A DNA stretch of 64,000 nucleotides from Azadirachta indica (lineage: Eukaryota > Streptophyta > Magnoliopsida > Sapindales > Meliaceae), in assembly GCA_022749755.1 (NCBI GenBank), contig CM040448.1:9546481-9610480 (forward strand), read 5' to 3'. The translations under genes were made by a program, and so were the position numbers. A model generated the notes under the pieces. The model was not told the DNA's origin, did no database searches, and was given only the letters and a program-made list of their open reading frames with translations. How positions within the stretch are numbered: the stretch's first letter is position 1; every line of letters starts with the position of its first letter. Positions 13,100 through 26,900 of the stretch are shown here, piece by piece.

Positions 13100-13235
13100 T
13101 CCCACCGTGATAAATATTTTGTTTTTGGATAGGTCTTATACGTGTCATCCAATCTCATAAGATTATAGGGCCCGACCACACCTCATCCGTTAGCTCTGCA
13201 TATTTGTATTTGGGTACTTTCCTAAACAAATTTTA
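13100..13235. repeat. Direct repeat unit, right copy (possible LTR piece)
   Basis: This is the partner of 7776-7912. It abuts the broken 5' side of the integrase, where reverse transcriptase should be, which suggests an internal deletion joined a terminal-repeat fragment to pol. Similarity ends near 13235. Confidence 0.5.
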
Positions 13236-13858
13236 CTTTTGAAATTAGAAAAATTTTAAATATAGAGAGAAATTATACCTTTTATTGATTTTTGAAGAAT
13301 ACTTGAACCCTTTATTTATAGAGGAAAATCAAAGATAAATTTGATCATAATACAAAAACACGTAATTGTAGGATTCAATATATATTTGATTGATTAGGGT
13401 AATCATTTTGATTTCTTACCATGTAATCATTCCATAAATCTTGAGAATAATTGTTTTGTTTTGAGCTTGTGAAGGATCCTTTAACATTTCCAGTTGATCA
13501 TTCTTATCAGAAATCTCCTTTTAGTTTTGGTTTAGATTTTTATTCCTCTTTTAAGGTTCAAAACTTTCAAAGAAATTTGGAAAGTAAGATAATCAAACTT
13601 TCTTTCTTTCTTCCTCCCAAGTTATATATACTCTTTAAATACAAAGAATTTTGGATGGAGCATATCACTGTAGATTTATTTTGAAAGCATTAGGCAATTA
13701 TTTTCAGTCTCTCAAATTTTGACAAAGTTTAATGTTTTGTTTATAAACATTTTTGTTTGATTGCTTTAGTTTGGAATTATTAGTTGGATAAAATATGTTT
13801 GCATATTTGATTTTTTTGGATTAAGAAAAGAAATTCTTCTTCCATGTTTTCAAGAAGA
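13236..13858. other. Intergenic DNA, no gene seen
   Basis: A 77-codon ORF at 13451-13684 has no recognisable features. The rest is AT-rich. Confidence 0.6.
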
Positions 13859-13859
13859 A

Positions 13860-14035
13860 GAAACAGCACCTAGGCTTAGTTGGTTGGCCCAGCAAAGGAG
13901 GTCTTGTCTTCAAACCCTGGCACTTGCAGAGTTATTACCAATGTGTGGGACCACCTATTATATGCAGGATCCAGTAGTAGAGTCATGTTAAGGATTGTAG
14001 GAGCTGGACAAGAGAGAGAGAGAATTGAAAAATAA
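13860..14035 (+). mobile_element. tRNA-derived SINE
   Basis: The 5' part has RNA polymerase III promoter elements in tRNA-like spacing: an A box (TAGGCTTAGTTGG, about 13872) and a B box (TCTTCAAACCC, about 13907). They are followed by an unrelated body of about 110 bp and a purine-rich end (AGAGAGAGAGA then AAAATAAAA). No tRNA cloverleaf continues after the B box, so this is a short interspersed element rather than a tRNA gene. Borders are approximate. Confidence 0.6.
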
Positions 14036-14039
14036 AATT

Positions 14040-15336
14040 ATTGTCTATGTTTTTGCCTAAAAACGATGAAAGAAAAAAAAATAATTTTTATTTGTATTTT
14101 AATTTAGTATAATGTGATACGTTCATTCCTTAAAGAAAATGTAAATATATGGAATATTAGATGACAGGGATATTATACATGTTTTTAAACTTTGAGTATA
14201 AAAATAACTTTTTAAAGTATTATAATAATAATGTAAGTGTTATGAATTTTGGATGAAAGCAAAAAATTTTATCTACCAAATATCAAATTCTTATTTTTTT
14301 GGAGTAGTATTTCAGACCAACTGAGTTAATTGAGATTGACCTGAGGGCGTCAAACATAACCTACACAACACGAGCCATCTGTTTAGAGGACAAGTATTAT
14401 ATTACATATATTTCCACATGTGAAAAAGACTAAAAATACTATTTAAATATTTGAGTATATGATAATTCTAAAATAGATTTTGAATGGCAAAATAAACATT
14501 CCTCTAAATGAAAGGGACGCAATGTCCATCTCTAACAAATACTATCCTCAGGAGTAAAATGATTTTCTTTTTTTTTTTTTTAACTAATGTTCTATGAACA
14601 ACACTGTTATGTTAATTATGAGTCAATAAATTGACTCAGAAACCTGACTGCCTATTTTCTAAATTTGAACACCTTTTGCAAATATGTCATGCTATGTAAA
14701 TTTGACTTTTATTATTCCATTAAATCAAAGTGTTTATTAAAATTTTGTAAACACGACAGAAATTAGTTAATGTCTTTATTTTCTCAACCCTCTGATTATT
14801 ACAATAGGGAGTTGGTTGCAAGAACCCTCTGTTGATCATTATAATTATTATTTTGTTGCTATTTTTCCATTATTGAATTCTTTCAAGATTCACCAGATCA
14901 ATAATTCAGTAACAATTAGGGAGGAAATGTTCGATGAAGGAACTCTTGGTCTGTTTCCTAAAGCAGTAGGAAAATAATTAATGCAAATTAAAGCAGGAGG
15001 GAGAATTTATAAAAAGTGAAGTCATACAAACATACAAATATATAACTTACATTCATTATCGTATTTACTTCAAAACGACAGATGATTACATCAAACAACA
15101 ATTACATATCCACTCATTTCACCCATTACAACCAGAAAATTAAAACAAAGGAAACAATTAATAACTTCAAAACAAAACAAAAACGAACGAACCAGAAAGA
15201 CCTGGCCTTTCTCTAGACACTCACGTTAACAATCTTTACATGAAACGGTACTAATAGTAATAAATAAAGTATACACATAGATATATATTTACTAGCCAAG
15301 CATCTTCCAAGCTTTAGCGTCTCCATCATCTCACGT
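14040..15336. other. Intergenic DNA and probable 3' UTR of the CCCH gene
   Basis: No ORF of note is present. The last few hundred bases before 15337 are likely the 3' untranslated region of the minus-strand zinc-finger gene, but no polyadenylation site can be fixed. Confidence 0.5.
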
Positions 15337-16095
15337 TTACTCCACCAAATCTGAAATCCATCCGATATCTGGCAAATCCGAATCCGGGATCTCAAATCCA
15401 ACGACACCACTTTTGCCTCTAGCTTCCTCACCATTGTTGTTGTCCCTAATTTTCATTGCTCTCAAGCTCTTCAAAAATTCTGAAACCCCATCAAAGCAAT
15501 TCTCATTAGTTTTCGTCGGGGAGATTGGTGAATGTGAATACTGGGGAGTCATAGGTGGGGTAGGATACTCTCCTGTGCTCGATCCTGATCCATTCCCCGT
15601 CATGAAATGATCTCTAGCAGGAATCATTCTTGGCCTGTAAGCATAATAGCACTTGTGCTTGCCCTCTGCCCGCAGTTGATCGGGCGTGTGAGCAAAGAAA
15701 CAGACCTTACGTTGACAAAACCTTCCCGAATTGCATGCACGTGTCCGGTACCTCGCCGGGTGTAGCCAATACTCGAAGACGCCGTGAGCAAACTCACATG
15801 AATCACCTTTGTAGCATTTTCCGTTTCGGAAAGCCGGACAAGCGATGGCGCAGTAGGGTATCTTGCGTGGGTCACGGCGCTGCGCCTTCTCGCCACGGTG
15901 AGCGTAGGGACAGTCGGTCCAGTCGTGGCTGCGGGTCCTGGTGCACCGTTTGATCTTGTATGCGAACATGCGGAACCCATCAGAGCCGTAGATGGCCTCG
16001 TCGATGGCGTCGCTATATTGCCTAGGGCTTAGATTTAAGCCGCAAAATGGATGCTCGGCGAAATCGTAAAAATTATTCTTCGAACCTTTCAACAT
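15337..16095 (-). CDS. Tandem CCCH zinc-finger protein (plant RR-TZF family, TZF2/TZF3-like)
   Basis: This intronless gene encodes 252 aa. An arginine-rich region with the extra Cys/His set C-x5-H-x4-C-x3-H (C51, H57, C62, H66) precedes the tandem zinc finger C-x7-C-x5-C-x3-H-x16-C-x5-C-x4-C-x3-H (C86, C94, C100, H104; C121, C127, C132, H136). This is the exact plant RR-TZF spacing, and all metal ligands are present. The C-terminal third is Ser/Thr/Pro-rich and ends in the family tail LPDIGWISDLV. No ankyrin repeats are present, so it belongs to the short, ankyrin-less TZF2/TZF3 (OZF) side. Family members bind AU-rich RNA, shuttle between nucleus and cytoplasmic granules and act in ABA, jasmonate and oxidative-stress responses. 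That role is by family, not shown here. The start is the first ATG of the open frame and matches the family N-terminus. Confidence 0.95.
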   Translation of the reverse strand: MLKGSKNNFYDFAEHPFCGLNLSPRQYSDAIDEAIYGSDGFRMFAYKIKRCTRTRSHDWTDCPYAHRGEKAQRRDPRKIPYCAIACPAFRNGKCYKGDSCEFAHGVFEYWLHPARYRTRACNSGRFCQRKVCFFAHTPDQLRAEGKHKCYYAYRPRMIPARDHFMTGNGSGSSTGEYPTPPMTPQYSHSPISPTKTNENCFDGVSEFLKSLRAMKIRDNNNGEEARGKSGVVGFEIPDSDLPDIGWISDLVE

Positions 16096-16550
16096 TTTCC
16101 AGATGACTTAATCGTTTCCGAAGTGAAAAGGGATTGTTTTATATGTGATATACAAATTGGACGCACTTAAAAAAAGCTTCTACGGTTTCGAAAACCTTGA
16201 AAAGCCTAAGATATCATGTGAAAACTTATGTATTTATTGTCATATTGAAAAATGCAGGAACATAGGATATTTGTACAGTTATATAAACTATGAAGGAAAA
16301 AACTTGGACGGAAATACTGGAAATTAGAGCTTGATTATACTCATAACATATATATATAGAACTATAATAAGGGCTAGAAAATTACAGGAGAAATGATAAT
16401 CTGATCATGAAACTGAAGAAAGAAAATAAAGGAAAATGAAAAGAGATCAGAGAATCCATTTATCTATATATATATATATATATATAAGAGAAACGAAGAG
16501 GCAATAGGGTTTAAAGGCGAAGGCGCTGAAGATGGTCGAGGGAACAGCTG

Positions 16551-16562
16551 CATTTATAGAGC
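16551..16562 (-). promoter_or_regulatory. Candidate TATA box of the CCCH zinc-finger gene
   Basis: On the minus strand the word CTATAAATG stands about 460 bases before the start codon, followed by a pyrimidine-rich leader. This implies a long 5' leader of about 430 nt, which is not unusual for TZF genes. A competing TA-rich run lies at 16463-16487. Confidence 0.45.
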
Positions 16563-16599
16563 AATGAAGAAGTGGACTATTCTTTGAGTTAAAAACTAA

Positions 16600-17870
16600 C
16601 CATAATGAGTTACTTTTGAGCACCAATTCTAACCCTTCATCTAACGGTAACGGACGTCTTCTTGGTGCCCTGAAAGTGGGTCTGGTTAATTTCTATGCAC
16701 AATAGGCAAGACAATATTATAAGTCACCTCATTTCCTCAGGCCAATTAGCGCGTCTCCAAATCAAGAGCTAATTCACCTATCGTTTGCTTACAAATTTGA
16801 CCAGATGTTTACTTTTCCTTTTAGCAATTTTTTTTTAAATTTTATCAGATATGCAATCTGGTATCAATATCAGATTTGCGGCTGGTCGAGTTAACGGGCG
16901 TTTGAAAGACAAGAGTAAACGGCGGCCTATAGCTAAAAATGGGAAGTAAAGAGCATCTGCATGGCTAACCACACGTGTTGGTGAAAAGTAATGGGACTTG
17001 CTTTAAAGACCAAAAATCCACCTTAGATTTGCTGACGCGTGTAGAGGGCAACGTAATATGGTGTGTGTTGAATAGCAGAGAAGTGATGTGTCCTTTAATT
17101 TGGTATGCGTTTCTTTTAAACAAAAGGACAAATCTTTTGAACTAACCTGCGTTTTTATTTTGCTTCTCTCACCAACAAAAGCTAAAACAAACCAACAAAA
17201 AGAAAAGAAATTCATCAAGAAAATTAAAGAAACCAACTTCCTTCTCACTTCAATACAAATTTTGGGTCATTTTGGTTTGATCAGCTCTCGAGTTTGAGTA
17301 CACAAACTATGGTTATGTACAAGTTTAGATTTCATGATTTAAGGGTTTCTCTTTTTACGATCATTTTGATCGTGAGTGAATTAATGCATTTGATATATCA
17401 AATATAAGTAACAATTAATAAGGGCATCCGAGTAGGAGATTTGGTTTTAAATGAATTTATTAACTATTGCTAAGATGGAGGGAGAGGATATATAGGGTAC
17501 GAGATTCAGTAATAGCTTCTAGTTCATGGATTAATTCAACCTGTAGAGATAGTTTTTCATTTTTTATAAGCTATCTAGGATGAACTTTTATATATCAGAG
17601 AAATGAAAACATATATATTTTAGGAAAACATAAGTCACCAGAACAAGTATGTGAAAGAAAGTGAAACCGAACACCATATACTTGAATAAATTAATTAATT
17701 AACAAAGATCAAAAGCTTTGTTGTGTCTTTATACATCTTTTCTTCAAAAAATTTCGGATGGAAATGAAAATTTTCAGTTATAAAATACCAAATTCTTACT
17801 TATTATTATTCAAACCGGATGACTTGAAAACATTAAACGTGTTGCAGAGCACCTGAACTATACCTAGATG

Positions 17871-17910
<40 letters not shown>

Positions 17911-20900
17911 AAAAAATAATAAGAAAGAAGCATAATACATAAAGAGAGAATTTATTTAAAATATCCATTCTTTATTAAACTTAGCACATAATTGATTAAG
18001 TGATTAGCATCACTTAATTTATGCAAATATACATTTCAATTAAGCTTATAAAATTTGCATTACCCTTGTCATATCAACTATATTCTTGTAAGCAAAATCT
18101 CTACAAGCATAAGAAATATTCAATAGTACTGCTATTGACCATATTATATATATAGGAATTAATTTAAAACTATACTTAAATTTAATTAAAAGATTTCCCA
18201 AACAGGCATAAGGAGACAAAGGGAAATTAACAAAAACATAAATATTGTTGAATGGAGAACTTGGTGAGTTAAATATGTAACGAAGATCCATGTATGAAGA
18301 GTACTAGAAGCTTTCATTAAATTTCATAATTTCCAGGAACATTAAGAATCTAAATAATTAATTACAGTTCAAGGAAATTAGAATAAAATTAATTATTTAT
18401 AGAAAGTACATACTAAATATTCATAAAATTTTCTAAAGAAACTCCACTTAATTTAAAATGATCCCAAAATCTAAGGCTTAATGAAACAACAAATATTAAT
18501 CAAGCATATTTAAAAAATAGAATTTTAATTGGTATACCTTTTTAGGTGGTTGATTACCGACATTGTGCTCTTTTTCTGTGAAGTTCATAACATAAATCTT
18601 CTTCAGCCTCCTTGTAAGTTAAAATATAAACTGTAGTTAATCTTCTTTAAAAATTTGATTTGAACACAAATATATACAATTATTAAAATCATAGTTAAAA
18701 ATGATAATGTTTAATAATTAACTTCATAAAATAATTGCGATGGATCGATACCTTAAAATGCAGTAGAATCTTCAAACAATTCATCGAGTTTAATTTCACC
18801 GACGATTTAGTATTTCTTTTCCCATTTTTTTTTTAATCTCGAGTTTTTAAGAAATAGTTTACGAATTTCTCATCTTGTAGTATAAATAGTTTGAGAATGA
18901 AAAAAATTAAAGGACACCGATATTATACGTCAATATTATAATATTGAGTCAAAAATTTTACGAAAACATTTTTATTATTTTTATTAAAATCCCGATCCAA
19001 TTTTTTCCTTATAATAAAATGTCAATGATATATTAAAAAAAATAATCATATATCAAAAGATTAAGAACACAAAAAAATAAAATAAAAACGAGAGTGTGAC
19101 AAGTCCTAAGGATGAAATTCAGGTTCTTTTATAATTAATTAATTAGCTTATATAGTCATGTAATTTTAATTTCCAATCAATATAGTACTCAAGAAATTAT
19201 GAAGGTTTTCGTCCATTAATTTTTTTCCTTTTTTTTTTTATTGTATAAAGCCTATTACATATCCCATTCATTTTAACTATTAGTTTACGGGGTCCCACAT
19301 TAGTACCCGATCGGCGGTTCTGATGTTGACACGTAGCTTCCCACGCGTTCTGATCTCCTGATCATATTTATATCGAGATGGATTGCACAGCAGGAGCTGA
19401 TCCATCAAACCTTGAGAAATCCACATGAAATATTATTAACAATTTATTAAAAAGAAAAAGGGCAATTGGGATGCATTGTCGTTTAGCTCCTAAAACGCAG
19501 AAAAAGACAAAGGTTTTGCTAAATAAGGGTAAAGAGCATGCAAAGCCACACGTGGTTGGTTGATAAGTGTAGTGGCTTATACGTAAGACATTTATTTTTT
19601 TTTTGTAACCGACCCCATTTTTTTGTCGGTTAAGAAAGAAGCTGACTTTTTTTCCGCGAGCGTTTCGTGATGTTTTAGTGACAAAACGACAAACCAACGC
19701 AACCAAATTCGCCTGATCTTAGTATACTAACTCAACATTATCAAACGACTACTATGCAAAATTACTTGTTAATCCTTTTTGTCTTTATTTTTTTTCATTT
19801 TCTGTTGCGGTGCAATTTTATTTTTATATAATGTCCCCAAAAAGATATTCCAATTGGTTTGAACTCTCATCCTATAACTAATAATAAGTCATTAAAGATT
19901 AATTTTCTCTCACACTAATTTATATGCAAAAATTTTTAATTTAATTTATACTAAAAGAATTTAGAATTCAATTCAATCTGATTAATTCGATGAATCTCAT
20001 CCAATTCAATTTACTTTTTAGTGCATTTAATAGAGGATTATAATGAAATCTTTAAAATTGCTTGCGGTGCATCGAATCGTGGATTTGCAATTACCAAGCC
20101 GCTAAAATTTGATCCTACGTGCAAAAAATTATAAAAGTATTTTTATACAAAAAATTATTTTATAAAATTATATTTATGATCTATAAAATTAAACCTCATT
20201 CTCCTCAACCCTCTCATTTCCTCCTTTTCAGTTTTATTTTTTAATATTTAATATGCTTATATATTTGTAGGTTTCAATAAAATTTGGTGATAATATTACG
20301 TTAAAACTTATAAGCTTTAATCTTATATTTTTGTAAACTTATAATAATTTGTTTAACTATTTTTTTAATCTTTGATTTAATGTATAAAGAAGACATTTAT
20401 AATTATTTACATATTTTTTTATTGTTTATTTTAAATAGGTATATTGGTTAAAAATTTAAATAAATCTTATGCTATTATTTTTATTAATTAAATAGAGCAA
20501 ATATTATAATTATATACTTTAATTGGTTTAGATTGGATCAGATTGGATTTAAAAAATTGTATACCGGATCAAATCGGAGTTCATCATACACTATATTGGA
20601 TTGAATTAAAAAAACTCTAATCAATCCAATGGATCGGACATTGATTCTGTTAAATCCACCCAATATGATCCTTCGAATAGCTCTATTTTATCCGCCTCAC
20701 GAGAACTTTGAAACAAAAATGTTTTTAATTTTTTTCCTTTTTAATTTTAGTTCCTGTATACATGCATAGAGTTAGAGTTTGGAGACGCGCGCACACACAC
20801 ACACGTGGATATATAGTTGTCTCTCTAAAGTTGGTGTGAAAGAAAATCATCCAAACTAATTTCACTATTCTCTTGAAATTTTATATATTAAGGTAGTTTT

Positions 20901-23900
20901 TTTTTGTTTGAAGATTAAATACGACTGAAATTTAAATTTGAATAAAATATGAATTAAATTAATATGTTTTTTTTTTACATCACACGTTTAAATATAAACG
21001 TTAAATTTTTTTATAAAAATAAAAAATCTAAAATTGATATGTTGACATATATATTCTACATATTGATATGTTAAGTTGATATATATATATATATATTAAG
21101 TAATAAATTAAGAATATTATTGAAAAATAAAAATTTAATTCATTCACATGTTTAGTTATTTAGATTTAACTTAAAATTTTTAATTTAATTACATTCAAAT
21201 ATTTTTAACAAATATTCATATATAAATTAAAAAAATAAATGGTTCTTAAATATCTAAATAATTATATTTAAGTTTCACTCAAAAAAATAAACAAGTTGTA
21301 ACTAATAATATAATTATGTTAATATGTATCTACTTTCATACAGAAGTATGTTTAAAAAGAAAATTAATTTCTACTTTCAATATTTCTTACTTTTAACATA
21401 TAATTTAAAGACAATTCTTAATAAATAGATTATTAAAATATTTTTTTTATATATATACTTATAAAAAATGTAAAGAATATTTTAATGTGTGTATTATTAT
21501 TCTAATTTGGTGTGTGTCTATACATATATATATATATACATATATATATTATATTTTTAGCAATTAAACAACCTACAGTTACTCAATCAAACATTAAAAA
21601 GACAATTTTTAGGTCCCATAGACGTTGAAAAAGAACTATGATAATGTGATTTTCTTAATTATATGTTTTATTAAATAGGAAAAAAAATTGATAAAAATTG
21701 ATTTCATAATATCTCATCAGTATCAAGTTATTCTATGCAACCTAATGTGTATATAATAAACTAATAAACGTAAAATTTGATTGGATAAGTTGTTTAATGT
21801 AATTTAATGTGTATATTAATTAATGTTAAAATCGATTCGATAATCATTTAATGTTATCAAATGGGATTGGTAATTAATAATCTTGATGTTATAATTAAAA
21901 GAAACATGATAGGATCAAATACTTGCCATGTCATAAGGTAGACAATTTGATAAAATTTTTACGGAATTATTATTATCATTTTTTAATTTTTACTATGTAT
22001 TAAAGTAGTAATGGTAGGCTTAATTGAAAAGTTAAAATATAAAATTTATATTTTAACATATGCTACACCAATTAATGACAATTAATTACATATTAAGAGT
22101 TATTTACTTTGAATAATATATCGTGATAATAATGTAAAGAATGAGAGGATAAATATGAGATTTCCTTATCAAATAGTCTTTGATTCTATTTAATAAAAAT
22201 ACTTGGGGGATATTTATTTTTTGACTGAAATATTAATATAATAAGAGCCTTTTTTAACTTATATCTTAATATTTGTTAAAATTTTGAATTTAATTTAAAT
22301 GAAAAAATGTCTGAATAATTTAATATTTTTATTTTTTAAAAAAATTTAATTTTATTAATTTATTTACTAATAAAATTTAAATCTTAATTAACTAATTTTG
22401 ATGTGTCTTTTCTTTGTTATTGGTCTTCTCTATTTGTCTTCTTAACTTTATTCTCAATTGTCACTTAGTAAGTTAGTTTTAATTTTTTTATGCGTAATAT
22501 AATTTTTTTCATGTGAGGTTTTATGCATAAGAATTTTTTATGTTTAGTAAAATTTAATTTTTTATTTTTTATTGCTAATTTTTTTCATTCTTTCGACTAG
22601 ATGATAAATTTGAATTATTTGTCTAATTTAATTCATTTTAATTTGATTGATTGATTGTTTTATCTGGTATTTTTATTAAGTTGTCTTTTTAAAGAAGATT
22701 AAAAGGATTTTTATAATAATATGTGGTTCAATTAATCAATTTTAGGAATTTTCATTGAATATTGACAAATAACAATGATGGATATAAAGAATTTTTCTCG
22801 GTGATTTTTGTTTTCAAATATAGATAACTCAATTTTTATAAAACTTAATTTATTATAAGAGATTAGATAAAAGGCACAAATAATATATTATTTAAAAGAG
22901 TACATATGTTAAACTATCAATTCTTAAAACTTTTTATTTTCATAAAAATAAATAACTTAATATTTATTTTCACATATTTTGAAAAAAAAATATATTATTT
23001 AAATTCGGATTTCAATTATATTTAAAGTTTAGACAAAAATAAAAAAACCTACCTTAGAGTTCTATTTTCTCTTTTTTAAAAAAAATATTTCATATCATAA
23101 AATTTAAACTAATTGTGATAATTAACTATGTTTGATTTTATAATTTACCATATTTTTAACTAAATACATCAAGTTATTTATATAAATTCATTCATAAATT
23201 CTAATTCTACTATATATATCCTTATGAATACCTTATAATTACTTTATCAATTACACATAAGGAGTTTAAATCTTTTACCAAGAATGTTAGTTTATTTTCA
23301 TATTACAATTTTATTATTACCAAAATAGTTTTTGTTAATGTTTTATTAAGTTATGATTTGTTGATATAAGAAAAACTTGTTATGATTATGTAGAATCATA
23401 TAACTATATTTTTTCATAGTGAATTATGATATTACATAGCAGTATATTAATATTATTTTTAGGATTTACGAAAAAGTTTATGATAATAAGGTATATACCT
23501 TTTTTCTAATTACCAACATTACAAGTTAGAGTTTTATTGTGATTTTACATAATTTATTATATCGCATACTCTAAATATTTATTCACAATATATGAGATTT
23601 TTGTTCTTATCGTGAGCGATTACCTATACTTGTGTGGGATAACTACTTACATTGTGTGGGAGAATTTTATGTTCTACCCACATTTTTTGGGATAAGGTAT
23701 TGAATTTAATAAATAAAATTTATTAACAAATATTTAGACATAAACTTCAATGATGTTTTGTAAAGCAGCAATGGTTTCTCTTTGATTTTTGTACTACCTT
23801 TAATTATTATAATTGCTTAAACGTTTACTTTCTTATGTATAATTTTCACTCTATTTATATTTACTATAGCAACAAGGTTACTCTTTTTCAATTTAGTCAT

Positions 23901-23903
23901 TTC
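16600..23903. other. AT-rich intergenic DNA, no gene seen
   Basis: These 7.3 kb are of very low complexity. Short ORFs (for example 17003-17248 minus and 19368-19706 minus) lack any motif. Text at 19950-20650 repeats GATTGGAT/ATCCAAT words in both orientations and may be a worn inverted-repeat element. TA runs occur at 21075-21095 and 21520-21550 and a short CA run at 20792-20804. Confidence 0.6.
17872..17905. repeat. (TA)n microsatellite
   Basis: An uninterrupted TA run of about 17 units. Confidence 0.95.
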
Positions 23904-23911
23904 TTTATAAT

Positions 23912-26900
23912 TAGAGATAGCAAATGAATTGAGCCTAGTTGATACAGCTCACGAAAATTAAGCTTACATGGACTTTCGTGTCGAGCTGACACGACATACA
24001 CAATAAAATAAATAAGCTCAATACGATCCACAGCAAGGTTACTGTACGTGTCGTGCCAACCTAACACATTAGAAGGCAAGCTTAATACAGCCACAAGCCT
24101 ATATGGGCCGGATAAAGCCTGTGAGACAGTTTTAAGCTTGAACAATAATAATAAATAGTGACCCACTATTAATAGTTAATTACTATTATTAATATGATTT
24201 TTTTCATTTTAAAGATTGAAAATTAATTTAAATCAATTTGTTGAATAATAAATAATTTGTTAAATTAAAAATAATAATAAATTAAACAAGTTTGAAAATA
24301 ATAATATATTTAATAAATTATAAATTTACAATATTTATTGTTTATTATTAAATTAAAATTTTCAATGAATTATTACAATTTATAATAAAATACGATAACT
24401 AATTACATTTTGATTGTAGTATAATTAAATATTTGTATATATTCATACATATAAAATTATAATATGATTATCAATTCTACTTAGTTGCAATTAATATAAT
24501 GTAAAAACATTCACAATCATCAATTTATTGTACTTTTATTTTTCTAAACAAAATGTTATATAGAAGGTTGTAAATTAATTTCAAAACAATTGTCAATCGT
24601 AATTCCATGATGTTTACTTAAAAATTTATGCAAATTTAATGTAGATGTAACAATCAAAATTAAAAATTTATATTTTACCCATTTAAAATTCATATTTTTT
24701 TTATTTTTTGGATTTAAATTTAAAAATTTTTAAATTTATGTAAATTGTGTTAATTTTTTTAATTTAGTTTGTAAGTAAATAACTAATTAATGGAAGTAGT
24801 GGAGATATTTTTACTTTTCATTTTTCAATGTTACAAATTATAAAGTACAAATTTTTACATTTAATTATTTTTACTTCATTTCATTTTATATCTAAATAAT
24901 AAATTATATTTAACAATACACATAAATATTACAAATTACAAACTTACAAAACAAAAACAAATCCTACTAGCTTTCTATTTTTGGTAGATTGAAATTTGAA
25001 TTGAATAAAAGTATAATTGCACCTCGAATCCAGCATTAAGAAAGTGGCGCCAAATTAGGGTATTACGAAAATATTCAAATACTAAATAAAAAAATATATC
25101 AAAATTATACGGTACAAACTTTTATATCTATAATTACGTAATACTTCAAATATAGCAAAGTCCTCATTCTAGAGTATCATTGGGCTTTTGTTCATCCTGA
25201 CTCCAAAAAATACCAAAAACTTGAAAAGTAGGGTGAACTAATGCTCAATAGACATTTATACATAAAAGTAGTTTTAAAATTCATAACAAACAAATTTAAA
25301 TATAAAAATACTTCTTAATTTCCAACAAATAGTATAATAGAATATTAAATCAAAATCTCACTTTTAATATTCATATAAACAATGCAAAACACATTAATTC
25401 TATTAATTTTGTTCTTGCGTACTTTATAGGCATTATTCCGAAGGACAACTGCCCCAAAAACTAGACATACGTACTTTAAGAGCATTATTTTCAAGAATTG
25501 TCACTCAAACAGAAACAACTTTTAGGGGCATTACTCTTAGGGACCGTAATCTCAAACACCGGTGCCACATCAAAATAAAAACTATGACCATTACATTTTC
25601 ATTTATCAAATATATTCACAACATTTCTGTACAAATCATACATTTATAAAAACACAACACGTGTTAATACAATTTTCTTACTATATTTGAAAATTTAACA
25701 TTCATATGAAAATTACTATTTAAATTCGATTCGAAAAATAATTATTTGAATCAACACGTAATGGTTTAAGAATTTCATACACATTTATCAGAACATTAAC
25801 TGTAATAAAACACTCTACTTTTCAGTTTTAAAATAAAAATGTACCAAATGCATATAAATATTTACCTGACAAACGTATCACAATTCTATTGTTCTGTCGA
25901 CTTTCCTATCTCCTTCAAATCACCTCCTAATACAATTTAACAATAATAATAAATAATAATACACACTGCTTCAAACTTTATTATCTGAAAAAATATGTAC
26001 ATAAATATACTTAAACATTTAAATATATATTTATATACTAACGACTTAACTTTCTACAAGAACATTAGGTAAATAATTTACTAACATAAAATCTAAAATT
26101 AATCATAAAAAAATTAAACAGTGACCGAACCTGTCTTGCTCTTTTGCTCTCCTTTTTTCACTTTCTGTTTTTCTAATTCGCTTATAAAGAATTGATTGCG
26201 AAGGCACACACACAATATATATATATATATATATATATATACCGTCTTAATTAAAAGCAGCCAAGGACACTTGTTTGTTCATTAACTATTCACTAATCAC
26301 TCTCTTACATTTCAGAACACAATTCATTTTTTTTTTTTTTTTTTCTTCACCGAACGACAGAAAAACATTTTAGAATTTTAGACTTCATTGAAACCCCTCA
26401 CTTTTGCCATTTTTATTTTTTACCTATAATAAACTTTTATTACCCAAAATTTCTTTTCTTGTAAATATTTAAACACATTCATCTGTAGTTAAATAATTTA
26501 TTTCCCATAAATATACTTATTTTGTAATTTCTATGTTCATGCACTAATTGAAATCTAAATATTACAATAATATAATTGTTATATAAGCTCAATATAGTTA
26601 TAAAATTGAAAATTTATATTTTATCCATTTAAAATTTTACATTTTTAGATTTAAATTTAAAAATTTATGTAACTTGTGTTAAAGAAAAATTGCATGAGTA
26701 ATTGAATTTGTATTAAATTTTATTGTAATAATTTTAAAATTTCAGTTTTATTATTTAAAATTAAATTTATTTGTTAATAATAAACAGTAACCAAAATTGG
26801 TTGGGTTCATATTATTGATTACAGGCTGAACAGTATATTCAAATATTAAGACACCCAACACATCCAATCTGTAAATAGTGTCAGCACGACCCAACGTAAC

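Noticed and set aside
15624..15980. Overlapping 107- and 118-codon ORFs within the zinc-finger gene
   Set aside because: They are other-frame shadows of the conserved GC-richer CCCH coding region.
19368..19706. 112-codon minus ORF
   Set aside because: No motif, alternating hydrophobic text typical of AT-rich noise, no splice-linked neighbours.
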